From: Fulvia fulva
Taxonomy: Eukaryota; Ascomycota; Dothideomycetes; Mycosphaerellales; Mycosphaerellaceae
Assembly: GCF_020509005.1 (NCBI RefSeq)
Contig: NC_063012.1
Span: 3,658,001-3,722,000 of the forward strand
Reading direction: 5' to 3'
Length of the DNA: 64,000 nucleotides
Position numbers and translations under genes: made by a program. The notes under the pieces were generated by a model. It saw only the letters and a list, made by a program, of their open reading frames with translations, had not been told where the DNA came from and searched no databases. Of this stretch, positions 43,221 through 52,673 are shown in pieces; position 1 is the stretch's first letter, and each line of letters begins with the position of its first letter.

Positions 43221-45515
43221 ATGGCTGAAGTCGACATAGCGCCGCAGTTCGGCCTCGAGCTGAAGGATGGCTTTAAGCCCGTCAATGCCTGGGTCGCCAA
43301 CGGGATCGCGTGGCTCGACGACATCCAGCAATTCTACCGCGAACGCAGTGTCATTGAGAAGGAGTACAGTCAGAAGCTCAGCGCTCTTGCAAAGAAGTAC
43401 CATGAGAAGAAAGCGAAGAAGACTAGCAGCCTGAGCGTCGGCGATACCCCTACTGTCACGCCCGGCTCGCTCGAAAGTGCTTCGATGACAACATGGGCTG
43501 TACAACTCACGACGTTGGAGGGACGAGCCGCTGAACACGATCGCTTCTCCAGTCAGCTCGTCTCTGCTGTGGCCGAACCCCTCAAACATTTGGCTGCCAG
43601 GTACGAAGACCTCCGGAAACAGCACGCCGAGTATGCTTCCAAGCTGGAGAAGGAGAGAGACGGCAACTATGGTGACTTGAAGAAGACCAAAGACAAGTAC
43701 TATGGCGTCTGCCAGGAAGTAGAGAATAGGCGAAAGAAGCTGGATAGCAGTTTTGACCATGGCAAGCAAAAAGCACAGAGTGCTTATGCCCAGCACCAGA
43801 GCGACATGAGGAATGCAAAGAACACATATCTGATCACCATCAATGTGATCAACAAGCAGAAGGAACGATACTATCATGAGTATGTTCCTGAGCTGCTCGA
43901 CGTAAGCCGGCGTCCTTGCTGTGTCACTCCAATTTCAAGCTAACGTTGGCAATGCTAGTCCCTGCAGGCTCTTTCCGAAACAAGAACTTCAACTCTGAAC
44001 AACATCTGGTCGACAGGCGCCTCTCTCGAGACTCAGACGATGACCCGGTCCACACAATTGCTAGAGCACCTTTCGACCGAGATCCCTAGGAACAACCCCG
44101 TGCTGGACAGCATGATGTTTGTACGGCATAATGCAATACAGTGGCAGGATCCACCAGATTTTGTCTTTGAGCCCTCTCCGGTATGGCTGGACGATGACAC
44201 GATGGCTTCAGATCCTCAGAGCAAGACCTTCCTCATGAACATTCTCTCGAAATCAAAGTCTTCTTTGGGTCCGCTCCAGAAGGAGTGCGAAGCAAAACGG
44301 AGAGAAGTCGAAGGGGCGAAGCGTGTTAGGCAACTCATCAGAGAGGGTAAAGACAAGCGGGACGAGGTCGAAGTCGTTCGCGCACAGTTCCACAACCAAG
44401 AAGTACTTCATCATGCCGAGCGGAGAAGAGTCACGGCCGAGGTCGAAGTTAGCACCATCACTTCGGCGGTAGGCGATATATCTGTTGGAGCGCGGAATCA
44501 TACCTTCAAGAATCAGACTTATAAGATTCCCACGAGCTGTGACCTGTGTGGCGACAGGCTATGGGGCCTCAACGCCAAAGGCTTGAGCTGTGAAGAGTGC
44601 GGTCTCACATGCCACACGAAATGCGAGCTGAAAGTACCCGCCGATTGCCCTGGAGAGCTCAACAAGGAGCAGAAGAAAGCGATCAAAGCCGAGCGACAGG
44701 CAGCGGCGCAGGCTCAGACGGCAGCACCGCCACCCGCCAGCAATGGTCATAGCAACGGCAACGTCGACCGCACTGCCAGTCTGCAGAGGAGTGATACCAT
44801 AGGATCGATGAACACGCTCAGCTCTGGGTATGCAGCAAGCGCGAATCGCAGTGTCTCTGGTATGACTGTCAGGTCAAGTGAAGAGAGCCACGCCACTGCA
44901 CCGACGACGATATCTCAAAGCACTTCCGCAGCTGGGCGACATCGAGTCATGGCTCCTCCACCAACCAGCTACGTCAACCCCAACGGTAACGGGTCCGCGC
45001 CAGAGGAGCAAAAGGGCAAGATGCTCTATGCCTATCAAGCAAATGGCGATGGTGAGATATCCATTTCGGAGGGCCAGGACTTTACTGTCGTTGAGCCGGA
45101 TGATGGCACAGGCTGGATCAAGATCAAGCCATCGTCTTTTGGTATGCCTGCAGGTCTAGTCCCTAGCAGCTATGCAGAGCTCAGCGCGCCGGCGCCGCCT
45201 TCGAAGAGTCCAGTCGATGACAGGCCGGTGAGCATGGCTGCCTCAACGTCCACGACAAGTCTAGCAGGGAGTGATACACCCAGCGTGGGCAAAGCAAAGA
45301 AGCAAGGTCCTGCTGTGGCGCCAAGACGAGGGGCAAAGAAGGTCAAGCACGTTGAAGCCATGTACACTTACCAGGCTTCTGGTCCTGGCGAGGTCGACAT
45401 GGAAGAAGGGGAGAAGATGGTTCTGGTGCTGGCGGATCAAGGAGACGGATGGGTAGAGGTAGAGTCCAAGGCTGGGAAAGGCATCGTTCCTGCAACATGG
45501 GTAAAGGATGTGTGA
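43221..45515 (+). CDS. BZZ1: BZZ1-like F-BAR / C1 / double-SH3 protein
   Basis: Two exons (43221-43901, 43959-45515), 745 aa, with a 57-nt intron (GTAAGC...TGCTAG). I start at M-A-E-V-D-I-A-P-Q-F-G. Domains: F-BAR with FCH (about residues 5-300, coiled coil rich in Lys/Glu); a C1 zinc domain at about 408-457 with the full H-x12-C-x2-C...C-x2-C-x4-H-x2-C-x7-C pattern (H-T-F-K-N...C-D-L-C-G...C-E-E-C...C-P); SH3-1 at about 581-637 (L-Y-A-Y-Q-A-N-G-D-G-E); and SH3-2 at about 690-745 (M-Y-T-Y-Q-A-S-G-P-G-E). A Ser/Pro-rich linker separates C1 and SH3-1. Bzz1 binds membranes and the WASP/Las17-Arp2/3 machinery at endocytic patches. The architecture is complete, so it is likely functional. Confidence 0.93.
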
Positions 45516-46234
45516 TGATCGTGAAGATATGTTGATAAGTTGAGCATTACTTTTGTGCATAGCGGTGGGATATATCATTTCGCGGGCGAAAGAGTGTCAT
45601 CAAAGTTTGGCTATATCTTTCTCTCTTATCATCGCAAACGCGATTGACTGGCCTGCGGCAACGCTATGCTGTAGTTTTAGCAGAGCTGACCACCCACTCC
45701 TTGGATGACGGACTTTTTGGTACAGCGAATCGGCTGCCGCGCAGCTCGTTCTTCTTGTCACACACTGCGACGGTAGAACGGCGGTGAAGTCCAACGTACA
45801 GACCATGACAGTCACCGTCCACAGCTCGATAGCATGGATGAACATGGCATGGCAGGATTGCATCACCATTTCTGAGGATACACACTCGAACACCTGGATG
45901 GTGTTTGGTTTCACCAAGTGTTCGGAACACGGTTCATGACGAAGTCTAAAGGTTAACGGCAGCGGGTGACACACGGTGTGCTGGGATGTTCGTTCAGTGA
46001 GTCTCGCTCGTGTCGTAGACTCGTAGAAGCTGTTGTTCGGCTATTCTGTTGCACCTGCTGGCACGACTGGTTTTCTGGTCGAACATCCTCGACTCCACAA
46101 TCTAGGGTCGAAGAAGCGAATGTGGTACAGATGCGGGATTGCGGTCTCTTTTTCTTGTCGAGATGAACTGTGGTGTGACGGGTACGCATGAGCGCGGGTC
46201 TGGACTTGCGGCGACGATTGCCTGCTGTGGGATT
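45516..46234. other. Intergenic region downstream of BZZ1
   Basis: 719 bp. It holds the BZZ1 3' UTR; short open frames on both strands overlap and none has recognisable features. Confidence 0.45.
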
Positions 46235-46632
46235 TTCATTGAGCGCAACGACCGACGAGCGCTAGCCACACCGTAGCGATGTGTGAGCTTGCGAACACTC
46301 GAGCATAGGTAGTGGCGTTAGCGAGGAGGGAGTGGAGCTCTATATCAGCCCTAAGAATTCCTTGGCGCCCTTTTGATTGGCTAAAATCAAGTTGCTGGAA
46401 TCTGACTAATTGAAGTCACGTGTGTGCCTTCCATAAAGGCAGATATCTCGGGCAGCTATCACAACACAACGCGCCGCAGGCACTGCTGTAAGGGTTAGCA
46501 AACTGTGCTTACGTCAAGCAGATTGCAACATATAGGAGTTAAGCCCCGTGTCATTAGCTAGGCCGGTGAGAGAGCTTCACTCCGTCATTACGCTCACACT
46601 TGTGGGTCTCGCAGGCCCATACAGCACATTTT
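46235..46632. repeat. Dispersed ~390-bp repeat, copy 2 (intergenic)
   Basis: Second copy of the repeat that interrupts the F-box/LRR gene, same orientation, 398 bp against 393. Differences are mostly transitions plus a 5-bp ACAAC insertion near 46466. Borders are TTTT-like (GATTTTCATT on the left, ACATTTTAAG on the right). The CTATAAAGG box of copy 1 reads CCATAAAGG here. Confidence 0.75.
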
Positions 46633-48334
46633 AAGAGTGAGATGCAATGCCAGGCACCTGGCGGTTGACCAGAGACGCGTTCTCTTCGCTTCAATGCATG
46701 GTCGACTTGACTTGTCATGTCGGTGTTCGCGTGTCGAGAACGCCATGGCGATGACAGACGCGAGATCGTGCATGACTTAAGCGCCATTGCCGTCTGTGGA
46801 TGCGAGGAGCGTGACAGGCTGTGGACGCTGCGGATGCTGCCAGCGCCAGTGCCAGAGAAAAGACTAAAGCCCGCTGCCCACAGGGCCAGGGCCAGATCTA
46901 GGGACCCATGCGCAAAGCTGAGACGGCGACGAAATCACCGTCGCGGTCCTGCTGCAGGCCTTGCACTCCACCGTCTGCGCTGAGACTTCGGAGCGCGCTC
47001 TGCAGACGGCGACGGCGACGGTGACGGCGAGTAAGCAGGTATGGTACATGTATTCGTGGGCGACACGGGGATGGCTTTGGTCCACGTCAACCTATTCTCG
47101 CTGCAGCAGTCACGCTCATGACAGTAGTCACGGCGTGTTGGTGAGTTGGACGCGCGATGATTGGCAAAGTCGTTGGCTGCAAGTGGTAGCGCTAAAATGC
47201 TCGCAGTCGGCCAATGACCGCCCTGCTCTCCTTTCTCTTTACCTTAGTCTCTTCCCTGCGCTGCACCGTGCACCGTGCACCCGCTGGCCGTCTGCTGCTC
47301 CGCTGTTTTACAGTGTGCAGTGTGCCTCCTGGTCCCAGCTCCCAGCTCCCAGCGTGTCCTTCACCACCTGCACCGACCGACCGACCGCCCTGCTACCTGT
47401 GCCTTCTTCACATTGCACCTGCTGTGTCCATCGTTCCTTCGTCTGTTGCAGTCCTGCATCTTTCGCCGCGCACCCATTGATTGCCTGCTTCCGCTGCCAG
47501 TCCGTTCCAGCTCGCCGGTCGTCGCTCGCAGGAGAACAGCCTCGTCGCACTCTCTCTACACTCGAACTCGCCCTCGCACGCGCACGCACTCGCACTCGCA
47601 CTCGCACACGCACACGCACACTACCAGGCACACGCACACACCAGAGGCCTCCTAATTTCGACTTTTCCCTCCGCACGACCTCTGCGCCCGCCGTCTGGCC
47701 AGCAGCACGTCCACTCGCACGCCTTGTGTCACCGCACTCTGCCTGTCGACCACGTTTGCCCTGCTCTGCTCTGCTCTGCTCTGCTCTGCTCTGCTCTGCT
47801 CTGCTCTGTCAGTAGTGTCCTTCGAGCACACCTGCACGGCACCAGCATCAGCCACAGTCACGCCTCAGGCAGCACCACCGCGACCGCCGATCTTTGTGCG
47901 CTTCCGCCGCCCGGCTCGACCTCGACTCCATCTCTCTACGCTTGTCCTACCGTCCGACGTCCTCTTTCTGACGTAGCTTCAAAGCAACGGCACAAGCATC
48001 ACATCTCGGCATACCAACCCTCTGGGCGAAGGCAAATCACGACAAAGACGACTTCTTTGTCGCGGCAGCAGGCTCTGGCAATTCAAAAGATCTCTATTTC
48101 TTTGTAATCTGATAATCTGTACCTTACCACCACCCGCTGCTGGCTTTGACTCCGCGGTCTAATTCGGGCGTCCTCTCCACAACATCCACCTAACAGCATC
48201 TGCTTAATCTGCGTTCCTTGGACACCTCCTGTCGCCTCGCTGCAACACCTTTCGACTGCAGCATCTTTGTTACATTTGCAACGCGCTCACGACTCCGCGA
48301 TACACACTTTTCAGTCAATCTTCGGACCTAGAGA
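46633..48334. other. Long leader/promoter region of the 546-aa protein gene
   Basis: 1.7 kb upstream of the start at 48335. From about 47200 it is strongly C/T-rich with CA/CT microsatellites (about 47570-47650) and a CTGCT array (47761-47808), typical of a long pyrimidine-rich fungal promoter and 5' UTR. Several overlapping open frames (for example 46961-47815, 47481-48107) are by-products of this composition. A spliced 5' UTR is possible but cannot be shown. Confidence 0.5.
47761..47808 (+). repeat. CTGCT pentanucleotide microsatellite
   Basis: About 9.6 perfect tandem copies of CTGCT, in the presumed 5' UTR or promoter of the gene starting at 48335. Copy number is probably polymorphic between strains. 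Confidence 0.9.
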
Positions 48335-49975
48335 ATGAGCTTTGACGCTGGCGGTCTTGCTCAAATGACTTACAACAATAACGGCAACGGTTTTCCTTCC
48401 ACCGGTCTGGGTCTGCCTGGCTCAGGCTTTGGCGCTCGCGGAACTCGTCACAACACTAAGAGGTTAAGTGTCGCCCTTCCGCCCAGAGTGCCGGCCATCA
48501 GCGAGAACCAGGTGGATAATCCTACTCCACGCACCAGCCGCTCCCACCTGCTTGCAGGTCTCCGAACCCAGCCCAAGACTCCAGCAGTCCCGGCTTCCGC
48601 TCCTTACCACCAGAGTCACCACTCTATCAACGGCCTTGCTTCACGATGGGCGGACCAACAGAACTACGGCGGCTACAATCAGGGTGTGCCGCAGACAGCT
48701 ACGGGCTCTAGCTTTGATATGCATGGTCAATACGCCCAGAGCGCTGGACAGCAAGTCTATTCTCTCCCTGAGCAGGTGCTGGCACCCCCAGCTGCCTTTG
48801 ATCAGCTTGATGAGATGGACCCAGTCGTCCTTCAGCAGATGCAGATGCAGCGTCTCTACCTTGCTCAACGTCAACAGCAGCTTCAGCAGCAGCTCGCCAG
48901 CCTCACGGCCGCTGCTCAGAGCATGAACATCAACGGCAATATGCGTCCCGCCTCTTTCCACCAAGGCCCCATGACGCCTCAAACGCCGCAGAACTCCTAT
49001 GGCCAACAGCAGATCCAGTCTCCAATCGATGTTCCTGGCCAGCCTGGCGTCTTCCTCGTATACAATCCAGCCATCCAAGGCTATGCGTATGCGGTCGACC
49101 CCAGCATGCAGCAGGCTCAACAGACCATGTCTCCTGTCAACCAGAACCAGGGCAATCCGTTCTCTCCGGCCAAGTCAGTATCCCCGGCCCAGAGCTTCGG
49201 TGCGAACTATCCAGTCAACGAGCGCTCCACGCCAACCAACGGCCGCTCCTTCACGCCTCCAAAGAAGGCTCCATCCCCACCCACCTCCCTCGAGCATGTC
49301 GAGCCACTGCCACCTCCATCTGCGACTGCTTTCCGACGTGGCCATAAGAAGGCTTCGTCATTGGCTATCAACGCCTTCGGGAACGTAGCAGATGGTCCAA
49401 AGACATCATCGGTCGCTACCTTTGGGTCGCAGCGCGTGGCTTTCCCTCCCACACCAATGACGGGCACTTTCGGACCTGGAGCAGCACGTGCTGGCGAGCA
49501 CCCAACGCGCCAACCTCGCGGACCACCTCCGTTGGAGGAGCTCACTGCTGCACCGACCAGCAAGCACGAAGGCAGCAAGAACTTCGCTACCCGTCAGCGA
49601 CGCCGAGCACTCGACAGCCTCATGAAGGCTGGTACTCAGCGTCGTGGGGTCTCGCAATCCTCCGGCGGAAGCCCGGTTAGCGAGCGTGAATACAACTTCC
49701 CCATTCACGAGGAGACTGAGGATGTCAACCCTACCGGAGGTGCTTGCAGGAAGATGAGTCCCATCGGCTCCGAGATGAAGGAGAAGCGTGGCTCTCAGGG
49801 CTCTGATGGCGGATACTTCGGTTTGAGCTCTGCCTCTAGCAGCGAGGGCGAGGACTTTGGAGCTTTCAAGCAGCCACCCACCCCAGCAACACCCGGCGCA
49901 CCTTCAGGTGACCGCAAGAAGATGATGCTCGGCGTTCTCAACGCTGCCGAGAAGCGTCGAAGCTACGCGTACTAG
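48335..49975 (+). CDS. Low-complexity fungal protein of unknown function, 546 aa
   Basis: Single exon, 546 aa. I do not recognise a domain. The N-terminal half is rich in Gln, Asn, Gly, Ser and Pro with a Gln-rich helix-like stretch at about residues 165-190 (Q-Q-M-Q-M-Q-R-L-Y-L-A-Q-R-Q-Q). A segment of aromatic/aliphatic residues, P-G-V-F-L-V-Y-N-P-A-I-Q-G-Y-A-Y, lies at about 230-250. The C-terminal part looks most constrained: R-R-G-H-K-K-A-S-S-L-A (about 335), P-R-G-P-P-P-L-E-E-L, then K-N-F-A-T-R-Q-R-R-R-A-L (about 420-432), and an acidic Ser-rich tail. Basic plus disordered composition suggests an RNA- or protein-scaffold role, which is only inference. The start context and single long frame make it a real gene. 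Confidence 0.82.
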   Translation: MSFDAGGLAQMTYNNNGNGFPSTGLGLPGSGFGARGTRHNTKRLSVALPPRVPAISENQVDNPTPRTSRSHLLAGLRTQPKTPAVPASAPYHQSHHSINGLASRWADQQNYGGYNQGVPQTATGSSFDMHGQYAQSAGQQVYSLPEQVLAPPAAFDQLDEMDPVVLQQMQMQRLYLAQRQQQLQQQLASLTAAAQSMNINGNMRPASFHQGPMTPQTPQNSYGQQQIQSPIDVPGQPGVFLVYNPAIQGYAYAVDPSMQQAQQTMSPVNQNQGNPFSPAKSVSPAQSFGANYPVNERSTPTNGRSFTPPKKAPSPPTSLEHVEPLPPPSATAFRRGHKKASSLAINAFGNVADGPKTSSVATFGSQRVAFPPTPMTGTFGPGAARAGEHPTRQPRGPPPLEELTAAPTSKHEGSKNFATRQRRRALDSLMKAGTQRRGVSQSSGGSPVSEREYNFPIHEETEDVNPTGGACRKMSPIGSEMKEKRGSQGSDGGYFGLSSASSSEGEDFGAFKQPPTPATPGAPSGDRKKMMLGVLNAAEKRRSYAY

Positions 49976-51557
49976 ATCCGAAAGGGTCTGGGATTATTGC
50001 TCGCTTCTTGGATGTTCAGTAACGTTTCACATGCTTTCTTGTTAGAGATTCGGTTTGGATCACGGTGGTTGGAAAGAGATGAAGATGAATCTGGGGAGAG
50101 GCTGGATTTTATCTACACAGTTCCGCATGCGCGCAACCGCAGTGCGTGTTTTGCGCGCAGAGAGCGGGAGCTGTATTGTGCATATCTAAATGCCACTGTT
50201 CTGGCGAGCATTTCGAAAAGGAACAACGAAGTCGCTCTTTACGGCCTATCACGAGAACAAGCAGATTAAGCTCAACACATTCATTCGAAGAATTAAACGC
50301 TGCACCATGGTCTCTAGTCTCTGCTGCCACTCCTACATTCAGGTTCTTATCCTACTGTAACTTGTCAAAGGGGGCTCTTCACACGAGAGGTGGCCGCTTG
50401 CATAACAGCAGGAACGTAACTGGATAGCCAACAGAGTAGCACCGTGGCCCATTGAGCGCTCATAAAGTGGAAGCGTGGAAGCGCACCATAGGTTTTAACA
50501 TCATTCCATACGTCGAAGCTACTCGGATCCCTTGAAGCAGGTCGTTGATGCTTTGCTCTGCTCTTGAGAACGAACAGTTCGCCTCTTTGGTCAGCAGCCC
50601 GTGCAGCTTCTCAGTGTCAAATCCAGCGTGTGAAGGTGCAGTACATATGTGTATGCAGTCGAGGTGGTCTCCTTTGTGTAAATGATCCCCAGCGATGAAC
50701 GGTTCGTGACTCCCTGCAAATGACTTGCTTCCTGCGTTGCCATTGCGTCTCTGTTCAACATCCTACTCAATGTATTCGTGCTCCCGAGGCGGACGTTGCA
50801 TGTAGAATGTTTTGCCTTCTCTGAACATGCTCCTCCGCGCATTGGGCAAGATCGACTTGCGTGCGAGTTCAAGGCGTTGATCCTGATGATTTCTCTCGCT
50901 CGTGTGATGGATAAGCTAAGCAGACCAGAGTCTGCCGTCAGTATTCGTCGCAGAGGAGCAGACCTCGTCACCGAGTCTCACATATGGATAAGCAAGCACT
51001 GCGGCGAATGATCGCCCAACCGATGGCTGTCGCTCCAGATCATGACCTTGAGAAAGAAAGTGGGACTGATGATAGCAGAGCCTCCTTCTCTCATTTCACC
51101 CAATAAGCTACCTCCATACTTCCACAGTACACAAAGGGAAAAAGACTAGGGTAATCTCGCGGCGAAATAGCAATAAGAGCGCCTCCCGCCTGGTCGCAAA
51201 AGCTTGAGCATAGTACATCTGGACCCATCATAGAAGAGGCGCCTGATTCAAAAAAGAGGTCCAGCCAGCCAGGTATAATATCATCGGGTGGGTTGTGCGC
51301 CGTTCAACGCCATCCGTGGTATCCATAATATCGCTCGCTTTTGCCGTTCGTCGAGCTGCAAAAGCAATTCGTCCATCAACATCCTCGCGATCTCTGCTTC
51401 TTCTTTTTCTTCTTCTTCTTCCTCCACCATCTCTGTCCCTTTCTCTAGCGGGTCACATGCGTGCTGTTGCGATCCACAACCTCCATATTGCTACATTGAC
51501 TTCGAACCCAAGATTTCTAACCTGCCCAGCAAGATCCACGCGAATGATGCCGCCTGA
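49976..51557. other. Convergent intergenic region, 546-aa gene / G-alpha gene
   Basis: 1.58 kb with the two 3' ends. Open frames of up to 126 codons are present on both strands but lack any family features, so nothing is called. A TTC/TCT-rich tract lies near 51395-51430. Confidence 0.45.
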
Positions 51558-52673
51558 TTATATCAGACCGCACATGCGTAGGTTCTCTTGGATGATGATG
51601 TCGTTTACTGCGGCCATGACGAATCTTATTTGCATCGTGTCCGTGGCGCAGGTAAAGTGGGTGTAGATTTGCTTCGTAGGATGTTGGTTGAGTCTGCGTC
51701 AAGAATTAGCATGCGTACTAAGTGAAGCACACGAGTGTCGAACTTACGATACGAATCGGTTCAGGATGTAATCGCACGCAGCTCCGTAATCTTGGCCACC
51801 TTCGTAATCCGGGAAGTAGTTCTTCATTGGTGAGACTGGCAGCTTCTCCTTGAACCTGTCGATCTTGTTGAGGAACAGGATGATGCTCGTTTTCGTGAAC
51901 CATCTGCTGTTGCAAATGGAATCAAACAAAGTCAACGCTTCCTGCATTCTGTTGACTGTTTCATCTTCGAAGAGCAGCTGGTCGTACTCGGATATCGCCA
52001 CCAAGAAGAGGATGGTGGTGACATTCTCGAAACAGTGTATCCACTTCTTTCGCTCTGATCGTTGGCCGCCGACATCGAACATACGGTATGTCAGGTCGCC
52101 AATGATAAAAGTCGTCTCCGTGATACCTGTGGTCTTGACACGCGACCTGAGCACATCGGCATCTGATGGGATGTAGGTGGGCGAGGCAATGGTATCGATC
52201 GAATCGAAGTAGTATTTCGCGCTGTCGTTGAGCTGATACTCCCTGCTTCGCTGGAAGGCGGCTTGGACACCTGCGTCAGCCCACAGCGTTTTGATGGCTT
52301 GGCCGACCTCGGGTGGAAGCACGTCGCCTTCAATCTGCGCAGGCTGCATGAAGATGGTTTGAACGTGATATTCGGCTCGTTGGTCATCCAATGGCAACTC
52401 CAGGCTCTCCATGGCTTCTAGTATGACGCGCATGCTTTGCACGGTGTTGGAAAAGATTATTTCCCGGAAACTCTCGCGCTCGTCTCTCGAGTAGCCGCCT
52501 TCGTGGATCAGCTTCATCTGTTTCAGGATTGTGCTCTTTCCACTCTCTCCGGCTCCGAGCAACAACATCTTGATCTCGTTTCGAAGGTTCATCTTGTCTC
52601 TCTTCAATTGGTTCTCAATCTCCTCATTGCGCTGCTTGCCCTCCTTGGACTCGGAGCTCTGGCCGCAACCCAT
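51558..52673 (-). CDS. Heterotrimeric G protein alpha subunit, group I (G-alpha-i like)
   Basis: Two exons (52673-51748 and 51693-51558), 353 aa, the usual length of fungal group I subunits (GNA-1, CPG-1, FadA). I start at M-G-C-G-Q-S-S, the N-myristoylation/palmitoylation signal; an in-frame upstream ATG at 52748 would destroy it. The 54-nt intron (GTAAGT...CGCAG) falls in R-F-V-S/L-N-Q. Motifs: G-A-G-E-S-G-K-S-T at 40-48; Arg178 in [13 protein letters not shown] with Gln204; N-K-I-D; T-C-A-T-D-T; C-terminal C-G-L-I, a pertussis-toxin-type Cys. All residues for GTP binding and hydrolysis are present. It should couple GPCRs to cAMP/MAPK control of growth, mating and virulence-related development. 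Only one intron is fewer than in many orthologues. Confidence 0.96.

Noticed and set aside
46961..47815. 284-codon and overlapping 208-codon plus-strand open frames
   Set aside because: Composition-driven frames through C/T-rich microsatellites in the leader of the next gene, with no conserved motif.
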